From a virus, in the IMG/VR virus record IMGVR_UViG_3300036760_000297, positions 1-40,885 of that record: a stretch of 40,885 nucleotides of DNA; one strand, given 5' to 3'. This document shows, one piece after another, positions 28,399-34,658 of this stretch (position 1 is its first letter; every line of letters starts with the position of its first letter). The notes below the pieces were generated by a model that made no database searches, was not told the DNA's origin, and saw only the letters and a list, made by a program, of their open reading frames with translations. The position numbers and the translations under genes were made by a program.

Positions 28399-28766
28399 TG
28401 ACGGTAGCCATGATCAGCATCGGATCAGTGTCCGGCTGGCTCACAGTCGTCGTCATCATCGGCGCCGCCTGGACGTTCCGCCGCGGGGGCGGCGGCACCG
28501 CCCTCGCCAGCCTCGAAACCGCCAACCGCGTCCTCGAAAAACGCGTCCTGCAGCTCGAACAACAGGCCAAACATGACGCCGCACTGATCTCCGAACTGAA
28601 AGCCCGCACCGACCTGTCCGTCCAGCTGCAGCCGATCGTGAAATGGACGGGCGACCACGAACGCCACGACCAGGAACGGTTCGACCACACGTTGACGATC
28701 CTCGACCGGATCGCAGGACTGCTCGACACCTCAACAGTGCTCGATACCTCAACCAAGGAGACCTGA
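28398..28766 (+). CDS. Membrane-anchored coiled-coil protein of the lysis cassette (122 aa)
   Basis: ATG 28398 overlaps the endolysin stop (TGATG). One N-terminal membrane helix (GSVSGWLTVVVIIGAAWTF) is followed by Arg/Gly residues and a long coiled coil (VLEKRVLQLEQQAKHDAAL) ending with a Thr-rich tail. The layout fits a membrane-linked lysis accessory, such as an envelope-disrupting coiled coil or a co-holin. I would not call it a spanin, because the host appears not to be confidently Gram-negative. Confidence 0.6.
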   Translation: MTVAMISIGSVSGWLTVVVIIGAAWTFRRGGGGTALASLETANRVLEKRVLQLEQQAKHDAALISELKARTDLSVQLQPIVKWTGDHERHDQERFDHTLTILDRIAGLLDTSTVLDTSTKET

Positions 28767-28948
28767 TGCTCACCAAGATCGCGGCCGTCACCGCGGCCGT
28801 CACCGCCGTCCTCAACGCCGTCGTCCTGCTCGGCTGGTGGAACCTCAGCGCCGACCAGATCACCGGCATCACCGTCGCCGTCGTCGCCGTCGGCAGCGTC
28901 ATCCACGTCTGGGTCAACCCGGACACCGCACCCAACAAAGGAGCATGA
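28766..28948 (+). CDS. Putative holin (60 aa)
   Basis: ATG 28766 overlaps the preceding stop (TGATG). Two hydrophobic helices are visible, VTAVLNAVVLLGWWNL and ITVAVVAVGSVIHVWV, with a short polar turn between (SADQITG) and a Lys near the C-terminus. Size, two membrane segments and position two genes after the endolysin support a holin. Some actinophages use similar two-helix holins. The family is not named. Confidence 0.65.
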   Translation: MLTKIAAVTAAVTAVLNAVVLLGWWNLSADQITGITVAVVAVGSVIHVWVNPDTAPNKGA

Positions 28949-28949
28949 C

Positions 28950-29180
28950 ATGTCCGGCAAGTTCGTAGGCGCACACGTCTGGGCCGACTTCGGAGACGCC
29001 CTCCCGGAACTCGGAGGCCCGGTGCTCGCGCACGTCGTCGAAGGCGCGCACGACAACGCTGCTGGCGAAACCAAGTACGGCATTCAGGCGCCCGACGGGT
29101 CACGGCACGAGCTCGCCTACCGTGAGCCCGACGACCGCGACGACGCAGGATCGGGCGGCACCTTCTGGACGATCACGTAG
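28950..29180 (+). CDS. Small unknown protein after the lysis genes (76 aa)
   Basis: The ATG follows GAGCATGAC with a weak ribosome site. The sequence is acidic with His-rich patches (HVVEGAHDNAAGETKYGIQA) and no membrane segment; its end is Asp/Gly-rich. The next gene appears to share its last bases, since the HTH gene's frame overlaps the end of this one. I cannot name the protein. Confidence 0.55.
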   Translation: MSGKFVGAHVWADFGDALPELGGPVLAHVVEGAHDNAAGETKYGIQAPDGSRHELAYREPDDRDDAGSGGTFWTIT

Positions 29181-29599
29181 CAGCGTTCCCCGAAACCGGC
29201 AGAGAGTGCGCCAGCCGCGGCACGGATGTTGAACTGATCTACCGCGAATGGCTCACCAACCAGATCGGGAAGACAGGCGAGGAACTCGAGCGGTACATCG
29301 CAGCGAGGACAGCATACGGAGCGGTCATCGAACGCCACGAAAACAAATCGAACCAGCGAACCGACCTGTCCAGAACAGCGCTGCAGGCCGCCAGACAGCA
29401 GGGCCGGCTGACCGACGCGCAGGTGCGGGCGCTTGATCTTGCCGCGGATGGGCTGATGGAGAAGGAGATCGCCGCCCGCATGAACATAGCCGAATCGACC
29501 GCTCACGCCCACCTGGCCGTCGCACGCCGCGTCTTGGACGCTAGGAACACGGCGCACTCCGTCAGGCTGGCGATCCGCGCGGGTGCGATCGCCGCGTGA
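29165..29599 (+). CDS. LuxR/GerE-type helix-turn-helix protein, start uncertain
   Basis: A clear reading frame runs to TGA 29599 and ends in a complete LuxR/GerE-like HTH: LTDAQVRALDLAADGLMEKE, then EIAARMNIAESTAHAHLAV, then ARRVLDARNTAHSVRLAIRAG. Upstream lie 75 or so further codons with charged helical residues (IYREWLTNQIGKTGEELERY) that also look coding. No ATG, GTG or TTG precedes the HTH in this frame after the stop at 29123-29125, so the start given (CTG 29165) is provisional; CTG 29234 is an alternative, or the frame could be joined by a -1 shift from the previous gene. It could regulate late or early transcription. Confidence 0.6.
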   Translation: MDDHVAAFPETGRECASRGTDVELIYREWLTNQIGKTGEELERYIAARTAYGAVIERHENKSNQRTDLSRTALQAARQQGRLTDAQVRALDLAADGLMEKEIAARMNIAESTAHAHLAVARRVLDARNTAHSVRLAIRAGAIAA

Positions 29600-29633
29600 T
29601 GGAGCATCCTGCGTCTGTGGTAGCGTTCATGTT

Positions 29634-29704
29634 CGCGCTCTGGAGGAATGGCACCTCGGCGGCCTCATAAGCCGCAGGACCGAGTTCGACTCTCGGGGGC
29701 GCTA
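29634..29704 (+). tRNA. tRNA-Met (CAU), initiator-like
   Basis: A complete cloverleaf can be drawn by hand: acceptor CGCGCTC with GGGCGCT, U8-G9, D arm GAGG/CCTC with loop AATGGCA, anticodon arm GCGGC/GCCGC with loop CTCATAA (CAU anticodon), a 4-base variable region AGGA, and T arm CCGAG/CTCGG with loop TTCGACT. CCA is not encoded. The first base pair is a C1-U72 mismatch and the second D-stem pair is A11-U24. In bacteria, a mismatch at 1-72 and a purine 11-pyrimidine 24 pair are features of initiator tRNA. The three G-C pairs of the anticodon stem are only partly present. Confidence 0.85.
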
Positions 29705-29730
29705 TAGGTAGTAGCTCGCCGGGTATCGAG

Positions 29731-29760
29731 GTCGCCGGTTCGAGCCCGGCCGTCGCACCC
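29731..29760 (+). other. Orphan tRNA 3' half (T arm plus acceptor strand)
   Basis: A perfect T arm (GCCGG, loop TTCGAGC, CCGGC at 29734-29750) is followed by a 7-base acceptor-like strand CGTCGCA and CCC. I found no matching 5' acceptor strand, D arm or anticodon arm in the 30 bases between it and tRNA-Met, which is too short for a full tRNA. It could be a degraded tRNA, an attP-type core from integration at a tRNA gene (no integrase is visible), or a tRNA-like structure. Confidence 0.4.
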
Positions 29761-29788
29761 TAAAGCTTGACCGGACGATGTAGCACCC

Positions 29789-29819
29789 CCCGTCCCTCTA
29801 TGTGAGGGGCGGGCGCTTT
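29789..29819 (+). terminator. Strong hairpin terminator of the late operon
   Basis: A 10-base-pair stem (CCCGTCCCTC with GAGGGGCGGG, one G-U pair) and a TATGT loop are followed by CGCTTTCGT. The T-run is short, as is common in GC-rich genomes. It lies between the tRNA and the next promoter, so it would end the long left transcript. Confidence 0.75.
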
Positions 29820-29861
29820 CGTCGTCCCACGGATACAGCCGCGCCAGCGCGACTCGGTCTA

Positions 29862-29890
29862 TTGACAATCCCCGCACAGTGTGGTAGAAC
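29862..29890 (+). promoter_or_regulatory. Consensus housekeeping-type promoter of the early operon
   Basis: TTGACA at 29862-29867 is a perfect -35 box, followed by a 17-base spacer and a -10 like TAGAAC at 29885-29890. Expected transcription start is around 29896-29898, only a few bases before the ATG at 29900, so the message would be leaderless or nearly so. It follows a terminator and precedes the first gene of the right operon. Confidence 0.8.
29872..29884. promoter_or_regulatory. Candidate operator dyad inside the promoter spacer
   Basis: CCGCACAGTGTGG is an almost palindromic 13-base dyad (CAC/GTG half sites around AGT) placed between the -35 and -10 boxes. Binding here would block RNA polymerase. 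The next gene encodes a ribbon-helix-helix protein, so autorepression is a natural inference, not shown. Confidence 0.45.
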
Positions 29891-29899
29891 GTCCCACGC

Positions 29900-30067
29900 A
29901 TGTCGGAACAGGTCGCCACAACCAAGGCACGCTCGGAACACATCACACTTCGGCTGGACGAGAAGATCGTGGCCGAACTCCGGCGCGTCGCCGCCCTGAA
30001 CGACCGTAGCGTCTCCTCACAGGTACGCATCCTGCTTCGCGACGCACTGCGGGAATTAGCAGCGTGA
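29900..30067 (+). CDS. Ribbon-helix-helix (Arc-type) repressor
   Basis: ATG 29900 comes about 3 bases after the expected transcript start. The 55-residue product has the Arc/MetJ fold pattern: a beta strand EHITLRLDEKIVAELRRVA, then NDRSVSSQVRILLRDALRE. The strand residues in ITLRL would insert in the major groove as a dimer. It is the first gene of the early operon and sits beside a spacer dyad, so it is a strong candidate for the operon's repressor. Confidence 0.8.
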   Translation: MSEQVATTKARSEHITLRLDEKIVAELRRVAALNDRSVSSQVRILLRDALRELAA

Positions 30068-30255
30068 ACGCTCCTGACCATAGGTCGGTCGACGAGCGAC
30101 TGACGGAGCTGACTGCGCTACTCCACGAGCGCGCCGAGGCTACTAGTCCGATCACGCAGGCGGAGGCGATGGAGTTCTGCCGCAACGCGTACATGCGCGG
30201 GTACACGGACGCGCTCACCGAACCGCTGGCCCGCCGCGTGGAGCGCGTCACGTGA
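30064..30255 (+). CDS. Small helical protein of the early operon (63 aa)
   Basis: GTG 30064 overlaps the repressor stop (GTGA). The protein is helical with mixed charge (RLTELTALLHERAEATSPIT) and has a Cys and several Arg in the second half (AMEFCRNAYMRGYTDALTE). No metal motif or membrane segment is visible. The function is unknown. Confidence 0.6.
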   Translation: MNAPDHRSVDERLTELTALLHERAEATSPITQAEAMEFCRNAYMRGYTDALTEPLARRVERVT

Positions 30256-30473
30256 GCGCCGTCTTCCTGCCGCACCGCCGCACACACCAGCTCGGGCTCG
30301 GCCTGCTTCTCATCGACCTGCCGGTCCTCGTGGCCGTCGCCATCGTCGGCGCCTTCTACGGCTATCGGCACGTCTATTGGGCTGTGACGGACTACCGGCT
30401 CGAGCATCCCTGGAGTCTTCTGCCCTCGCTCGTGTTGGCCGTGCTGCTCGTCAGACGATGGCGGCGAGCATGA
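30252..30473 (+). CDS. Small two-helix membrane protein (73 aa)
   Basis: GTG 30252 overlaps the previous stop. Two hydrophobic segments (LGLGLLLIDLPVLVAVAIVG and WSLLPSLVLAVLLV) are separated by a Tyr/Arg-rich turn, and the C-terminus is basic (RRWRRA). Early-operon position suggests a host-takeover or exclusion membrane protein; no family is recognised. Confidence 0.6.
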   Translation: MSAVFLPHRRTHQLGLGLLLIDLPVLVAVAIVGAFYGYRHVYWAVTDYRLEHPWSLLPSLVLAVLLVRRWRRA

Positions 30474-30973
30474 CCGTGCGCGTCTACGTCCACAAGTTCG
30501 ACTGGGACGACGCACGCCGCCGCCGTGCTGCCGGCGAGACGTACACGGCGCTGGCATGCGAATACGGCGTCCACATCAACACGGTTCGTCTGGCCTGCAA
30601 TGACGTGGAGCGACAGAAGAGTAACGCCCGTGTTAGTGCATACCAGCGCAGCGGTATCTGCCGGGACTGCGGCGCCGCAGGTGTCGTCCCCCTGGCCCTC
30701 GCTCACGGCACACGCAACGGACGTTGCCGACCGTGCGCCGCCAAAGTCGCTGCCACATCGGTGCGCGACGACACGTTGTGGTGTACGAGCTGCCACGAGT
30801 GGAAACCCGACGCTGACTTCCCAGGCAGCAGATCCGAGCCTCATCGCCGCCTCCGTCACAACTCATGCCGTCCCTGTCTGACGGAGTTGAAGCGCGCCTA
30901 CCGTGCCCGCAACCGTGAGAAGACGCGCGCCTACGACCGCGACTACAAGCGGCGGCGAAGGGCAGCGGCATGA
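30470..30973 (+). CDS. HTH plus double zinc-knuckle DNA-binding protein (167 aa)
   Basis: ATG 30470 overlaps the preceding stop (ATGA). The N-terminal part has an HTH-like ETYTALACEYGVHINTVRLA, followed by two zinc knuckles (CRDCGAAG with CRPCAAK; CTSCHEWKPDADF with CRPCLTEL) and a very basic C-terminal helix (KRAYRARNREKTRAYDRDYK). The second knuckle and the basic helix look like the N-terminal zinc part of endonuclease VII-type proteins, but no catalytic core follows. It probably binds nucleic acid. Confidence 0.65.
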   Translation: MTVRVYVHKFDWDDARRRRAAGETYTALACEYGVHINTVRLACNDVERQKSNARVSAYQRSGICRDCGAAGVVPLALAHGTRNGRCRPCAAKVAATSVRDDTLWCTSCHEWKPDADFPGSRSEPHRRLRHNSCRPCLTELKRAYRARNREKTRAYDRDYKRRRRAAA

Positions 30974-31566
30974 CCGCGTTCTGGGATGTGTTCGACGCCG
31001 AGCTCGCCGACACGCAGCAGGCCGAACGCGCGAAGCGGCAGCCTGCCCTGACGTGCCGCTACTGCGGCGCCTTCCTGCCACGGCGCACCCGCACGACCGT
31101 GTGCTGCGACTGCTCAGACCTGCCCGCCGCCGACCCGCACACGATGCCGGTCGTGACTCGGGCGACAACTTCGGCCGCCACCAGCCGCGCCTCGACTCCC
31201 ATCGCGAGGCGTACTGCGTCCCCGGCGTCTTCCTCCCCCGGAACGCGAGGGACGGGCGGCCGAAACACACAGGAGGGCCACATCAGCAGCGGAGCGCGAG
31301 CCGCCGTCCTCCAGGCTCCGGGGGCAGTCGCGTGCGCCCCGGAGCCGACCCTTCCGCACGATCAGCCCGGCCGACTTCCCCGAGGACCATGCACGGGCAG
31401 TAGCGGGCATCGCGTTCCAACGTCGGCAGTGAGGGAGCACGGAGAAGCCCGGACCGCTCAGGAACGCGCGGTGCTTCCGCAGGAGCCGGGTACAGCAGGG
31501 GCGGCCGTAGTCACCGGCGGCCGCCCCGAACCTTTCGAGTACCCCACAGAAGGGGCGAAGCGATGA
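30970..31566 (+). CDS. Zinc-ribbon protein; coding confidence drops after about residue 60
   Basis: ATG 30970 overlaps the previous stop (ATGA). The first 60 residues look real: CRYCGAFLPRRTRTTVCCDC gives a zinc ribbon (Cys-x2-Cys then Cys-Cys-x-x-Cys) after an acidic helix (FWDVFDAELADTQQ). After about 31145 the given frame turns into Ser/Thr/Pro-rich text with mixed third bases, while the frame one base back shows near-exclusive G/C third positions to about 31263 (reading GDNFGRHQPRLDSHREAYCV) and a third frame does so near 31360-31430 (TISPADFPEDHARAVAGIAF). The gene may be frameshifted or the true gene ends early. Confidence 0.45.
   Translation: MTAFWDVFDAELADTQQAERAKRQPALTCRYCGAFLPRRTRTTVCCDCSDLPAADPHTMPVVTRATTSAATSRASTPIARRTASPASSSPGTRGTGGRNTQEGHISSGARAAVLQAPGAVACAPEPTLPHDQPGRLPRGPCTGSSGHRVPTSAVREHGEARTAQERAVLPQEPGTAGAAVVTGGRPEPFEYPTEGAKR
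31498..31527. repeat. Perfect 10-bp inverted repeat
   Basis: GGGGCGGCCG at 31498-31507 and CGGCCGCCCC at 31518-31527 are perfect complements with a 10-base loop. It is the first of three strong hairpins in the structured stretch 31.5-31.9 kb. Confidence 0.6.
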
Positions 31567-31814
31567 AGACGGCCGAGTGCGCCGGAGGTTGGGTTCAGCC
31601 GAGGCACCCGGAGCTATTCGGCGAAGGTGGCGACAACCATGAGAGTCGCACCGATGGGCCGCACAGAGCCGTCCGAGCAGAGCCCCGCCCAACGGAAGAC
31701 CGCGCAGGGAGCGATCCGGGCAACGCTCCCGCAGCGGAGCGACCCTCTTGCGGTGTGCTGACGGAGCGGGGTAGCGGATCCACGGTGCCACCGTCTTGGT
31801 ACTCCGCTCCGTGA
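31563..31814 (+). CDS. Doubtful small protein (83 aa)
   Basis: An ATG at 31563, with a purine-rich AAGGGGCGAAG just upstream, opens an 83-codon frame. It is rich in Glu, Pro and Arg and the first 30 codons look plausible. A competing short frame (31639-31761, 40 aa, starting MRVAPMGRTEPSEQ) has better third-base GC. Two inverted repeats run into the second half, which argues against conserved coding there. If neither gene is real, 31567-31897 is non-coding and carries only the hairpins. Confidence 0.3.
   Translation: MKTAECAGGWVQPRHPELFGEGGDNHESRTDGPHRAVRAEPRPTEDRAGSDPGNAPAAERPSCGVLTERGSGSTVPPSWYSAP
31761..31812. repeat. 13-bp inverted repeat with nested hairpin
   Basis: ACGGAGCGGGGTA (31761-31773) and TACTCCGCTCCGT (31800-31812) pair over 12 of 13 positions. 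Inside lies ACGGT-GCC-ACCGT (31782-31794), a second perfect stem. A further hairpin (CGCTCC/GGAGCG) is at 31724-31741. The nesting suggests a cruciform or a structured RNA. Confidence 0.6.
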
Positions 31815-31836
31815 ACACATCCCCCGCAACATCGAA

Positions 31837-31879
31837 GGAGGCAGGCGCTCGAGCTATCCCGGCAAGCGCGCCTGCCTCC
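31837..31879. repeat. Perfect 12-bp inverted repeat upstream of a small zinc-protein gene
   Basis: GGAGGCAGGCGC (31837-31848) and GCGCCTGCCTCC (31868-31879) are perfect complements with a 19-base loop. No T-run follows, so it is not a plain terminator. A separate ribosome site TTAGGAG lies just 3' of it, 12 or so bases before ATG 31898, so the hairpin could affect translation. Confidence 0.6.
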
Positions 31880-31897
31880 AGTTAGGAGCAAGCCTAC

Positions 31898-32059
31898 ATG
31901 AGCACCACGATCCGTCACGCTTGCGGCCGCTGCGGACGTCGGGCAGCAGCCGAACAGATGCTCTTCTCACGCTGGTCGCGAAAGCGCTACTGCATCGACA
32001 TGAAGCAGTGCGCCACACGAGCAGCCAGGGCGAAGGCGCGAAGGCGGGTGACAGCATGA
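31898..32059 (+). CDS. Small basic zinc-finger protein (53 aa)
   Basis: ATG 31898 with TTAGGAG upstream. The product has Cys-x2-Cys (HACGRCGRR) and, after a helical stretch (MLFSRWSRKR), a Cys-x5-Cys (YCIDMKQC), a spacing consistent with a small zinc finger. The C-terminus is basic (ARAKARRRVTA). The stop overlaps the next start (ATGA). Function unknown; nucleic-acid binding is likely. Confidence 0.6.
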   Translation: MSTTIRHACGRCGRRAAAEQMLFSRWSRKRYCIDMKQCATRAARAKARRRVTA

Positions 32060-32211
32060 TCACTGTCGGAGAGACGCTCGTCTACATCGGCGTCATCCTG
32101 CTGTTCTTCGCCGTGCTCGCAGGCGTCGGCGAACTGCTCGCCCGCCGCGACGCGCGGCTGCTGCGGCGGCGTGTGCGGGAGAACCGGCGCAGGACAAGGA
32201 CACAGGCATGA
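32056..32211 (+). CDS. Small single-pass membrane protein (51 aa)
   Basis: ATG 32056 overlaps the previous stop (ATGA). One hydrophobic helix (TLVYIGVILLFFAVLAGVG) is followed by a very basic tail (ARLLRRRVRENRRRTRTQA), giving an inside-positive topology. Early-gene membrane proteins of this size are common in phages and may alter host membrane functions or block superinfection. Confidence 0.6.
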   Translation: MITVGETLVYIGVILLFFAVLAGVGELLARRDARLLRRRVRENRRRTRTQA

Positions 32212-32438
32212 GCTATTTCCACTATCAGGCCAGCAAGAAGATCAGCGAAGGTGACCCGCCTTTCTACGCTCTGATCATGGCCGCCATGCGGAAGGCCGAC
32301 ACGCGGAACACGGCGCTTCTTCGCGCTGCCTGGCCCAAGGTGTGGGATGACCTGCAGGCCCGCCACTGGGCTCCCGGCGGCGTACTCGATTCAGACCCCA
32401 GATCGCTCCACGAGAAAGTCCTAGAGGCGTCAGCGTGA
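32208..32438 (+). CDS. Small unknown protein (76 aa)
   Basis: ATG 32208 overlaps the previous stop. The sequence is helical (FYALIMAAMRKADTRNTALL) with aromatic residues in the middle (RAAWPKVWDDLQARHW). No Cys, membrane or catalytic motif is visible. It belongs to the tightly overlapping run of small early genes. Confidence 0.6.
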   Translation: MSYFHYQASKKISEGDPPFYALIMAAMRKADTRNTALLRAAWPKVWDDLQARHWAPGGVLDSDPRSLHEKVLEASA

Positions 32439-32767
32439 CCAGACATGACCGCATCGTCAGCAGTTTCGCCGCCCTGCGCAGCATGTGCGACCCGCGCGGA
32501 CACGACCTTCTAGCCGCCATCGAAGCACAGGCGCTCTACACGCACGACCAGCTCACAACGATCATCGACGGTTCGGCCCCCGGTGGCGTGCCAGCGCCTG
32601 CCAGCATCCTCCCTAGCTCCGATGCCGGATCGCCCGCAGCGCTTACTGCGGCGACGGGGGCCGACACACACTCCGTCCGCGTCGACCGGCTGTCGCTGCC
32701 AGATGTTGGCGGCTACCAGCTCGGTTCACCCAAACTCCACGTTCTCAGAGAGGCAGGCGAACTGTGA
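32435..32767 (+). CDS. Small unknown protein (110 aa)
   Basis: GTG 32435 overlaps the previous stop. The N-terminal half is helical (FAALRSMCDPRGHDLLAAIE), with a His-rich patch near residues 20-40, while the second half is Ala/Gly/Thr/Ser-rich and likely extended. It immediately precedes the recombination nuclease gene and shares an overlapping start with it. Confidence 0.55.
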   Translation: MTRHDRIVSSFAALRSMCDPRGHDLLAAIEAQALYTHDQLTTIIDGSAPGGVPAPASILPSSDAGSPAALTAATGADTHSVRVDRLSLPDVGGYQLGSPKLHVLREAGEL

Positions 32768-33642
32768 GTACCGCCGTCGCCGAGATCATCGACATCCCCG
32801 AGGACGCCTACCATCGCGACGACATCTACGCGCGCCCATCGCTCTCGAAGTCGGTCATCCAGATCCTGCTCACGAAGTCGCCCGCACACGCGTGGGCCGC
32901 TCACCCGAAGAACCCCGACTGCATCCCCCGCGCCGACGAGAAGAAGTTCGATGCTGGCACGGCGGCGCACAACCTGTTCCTCGAGGGTCGCGACGACTCG
33001 ATCGTGATTGTTGACGCTGACGCGTTCCGAACGAATGCCGCGAAGGCAGCGCGCGACGAGGCGTACGCCGCCGGCAAGACGCCACTGCTGACGAAGGACT
33101 ACGCCGGGGTGCAGGCGATGGCGGCGGCGATCCGTCCGCAACTTGACCTGATCCGCGCGGATCCGCCGCTCTTCACGGACGGCCGCCCGGAGCAGACGCT
33201 CGTGTGGGAAGAGGACGGCGTCGTTTGCAAGGCCCGCCTCGACTGGCTGCGCGACGACTACCTCGCGATCGACGACCTGAAGACGACAACCGCTTCTGCT
33301 GCCCCGGAGGCGTGGCCAAAGACGATGCTCGGCTTCGGCGGCGACCTACAAATGGCGATGTACCTGCGGGGCGCCCGCGCGGTGCTCGGCATCACCCCGG
33401 AGTTCCGGTTCGTCGCGGTCGAGTCGTCGCCGCCGTACGCGCTGACGCCGTTCTCGCTGGCGCCCGATGCGCTCGCCCAAGCGGACGAGAGGATCGAGTA
33501 CGCGATCCGAATGTGGCGGCGATGTCTCGCGAGCGGCGACTGGCCCGGCTACCCGCGACGTGTCTGTTACATCCAGTCGCCCGCGTGGGCTGAGAACCAG
33601 TGGGCCGAACGCGAATACCGCGATAGCGGGGTGGCAGCATGA
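32764..33642 (+). CDS. RecE/Exo VIII-like PD-(D/E)XK nuclease
   Basis: The 292-residue protein has the RecE-C-terminal/Exo VIII-like pattern: YARPSLSKSVIQILLTKSPAH-type start, GTAAHNLFLEG, then CKARLDWLRDDYLAIDDLKT with D160 and D171-x-K173 as metal and catalytic residues, and later QMAMYLRGARAVLGI. It should resect double-stranded DNA 5' to 3' to make single strands for recombination. It pairs with the RecA-fold ATPase next to it. GTG 32764 overlaps the previous gene. Confidence 0.8.
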   Translation: MSTAVAEIIDIPEDAYHRDDIYARPSLSKSVIQILLTKSPAHAWAAHPKNPDCIPRADEKKFDAGTAAHNLFLEGRDDSIVIVDADAFRTNAAKAARDEAYAAGKTPLLTKDYAGVQAMAAAIRPQLDLIRADPPLFTDGRPEQTLVWEEDGVVCKARLDWLRDDYLAIDDLKTTTASAAPEAWPKTMLGFGGDLQMAMYLRGARAVLGITPEFRFVAVESSPPYALTPFSLAPDALAQADERIEYAIRMWRRCLASGDWPGYPRRVCYIQSPAWAENQWAEREYRDSGVAA

Positions 33643-34658
33643 GCTTCGAGTTTAGGGACGCCGTCCGCGCGGACGCGCCGATCCTCGTCCTGCTGGCAGG
33701 CGGCACGGGTTCAGGGAAAACCGAGAGCTCGCTCAGGCTCGCGACCGGACTCGCGGGCGGGAAGCCGTTCGCCGTGATCGACACCGAACGCGGCCGAGCC
33801 CTCCACAAAGCCGACGACTACACGTTCAAGCATTGTCCGTTCGAGGAGCCCTACACGCCCGAACGGTACGTCGAAGCGATCGAAGCCGCGGACGCGCAGG
33901 GGTTCCCGGTGATCGTCGTCGATTCTGGGTCGCATGAGTGGGATGGCTCCGGCGGCTGTCTCGACATTCAGGACGAGGAGTTCACTCGTCTCGGTCGGCG
34001 GGATAACGTGAAGATGATCACCTGGGCGACGGTCAAGATGCGCCACAAGCTCTACCGGAACGCTGTCACGCGGACTCGCGCTCACCTGATTCTTTGCCAT
34101 CGTGCGGAGGACAAAATTGAAATCGGCAAGGACGCCGCGGGCAAGACCGTGATCCGCCCTAAGGAGTCGCTGACGGGTCTTGGCGGTTGGATTCCGATCT
34201 GCGAACGCCGGCTGCCGTTCGAGGCGACGATCAGCCTGTTGTTCACCGCGGACGCTCCGGGCGTGCCGAAGCCGATCAAGCTCGAGCGCCGGCACGCCGA
34301 CCTCATTCCGCTCGACCAGCAGATCACCGAGGAGACCGGCAGGCAACTCGCGGCGTGGGCATCGGGTGCGGGAACACCCGCTACGGCCGGGGCGGCGGAG
34401 GAAGCACCAATCGCGCAAGCCGCCCCGGCCGGACAGTTCGCGTCGGAGCCGCAGCGGAAACGCCTGTTCGCGATCAAGAACGAGTTGGGCGTCGAGGACA
34501 AGCGGCTCAGGGAGATCCTGACGGAGGTGACGGGGCAGGCGTCGACAGCCGGCATCCCGGCTGACCTGTACGACACGGTGATCGCCGCCCTCCATGTTGA
34601 GGTGGCTGACGGCGGCGTGGTTGTGAGTGCGCAGAACCGTGACGGGATCGGATTCTGA
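33639..34658 (+). CDS. RecA-fold ATPase, Sak4-like recombination protein
   Basis: The 339-residue protein has Walker A GGTGSGKT (residues 21-28) and a Walker B with D95 (VIVVDSGSHEW). The stretch TRTRAHLILCHRAEDKIEI fits RecA-like phage ATPases of the Sak4 class, which anneal or pair DNA strands with a partner nuclease. The C-terminal 80 residues (QRKRLFAIKNELGVEDKRLR) form a helical tail found on several phage single-strand annealing proteins. ATG 33639 overlaps the nuclease stop by 4 bases, so the two likely act together. Its length exceeds a typical Sak4. Confidence 0.7.
   Translation: MSFEFRDAVRADAPILVLLAGGTGSGKTESSLRLATGLAGGKPFAVIDTERGRALHKADDYTFKHCPFEEPYTPERYVEAIEAADAQGFPVIVVDSGSHEWDGSGGCLDIQDEEFTRLGRRDNVKMITWATVKMRHKLYRNAVTRTRAHLILCHRAEDKIEIGKDAAGKTVIRPKESLTGLGGWIPICERRLPFEATISLLFTADAPGVPKPIKLERRHADLIPLDQQITEETGRQLAAWASGAGTPATAGAAEEAPIAQAAPAGQFASEPQRKRLFAIKNELGVEDKRLREILTEVTGQASTAGIPADLYDTVIAALHVEVADGGVVVSAQNRDGIGF

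Noticed and set aside
28398-28766. Spanin assignment for the coiled-coil membrane protein
   Set aside because: There is no lipobox partner, and the host is not known to have an outer membrane.
31114-31818. A 234-codon minus-strand frame over the structured region
   Set aside because: Arg/Gly/Pro-rich with no motif; it runs through the inverted repeats and has no convincing start.
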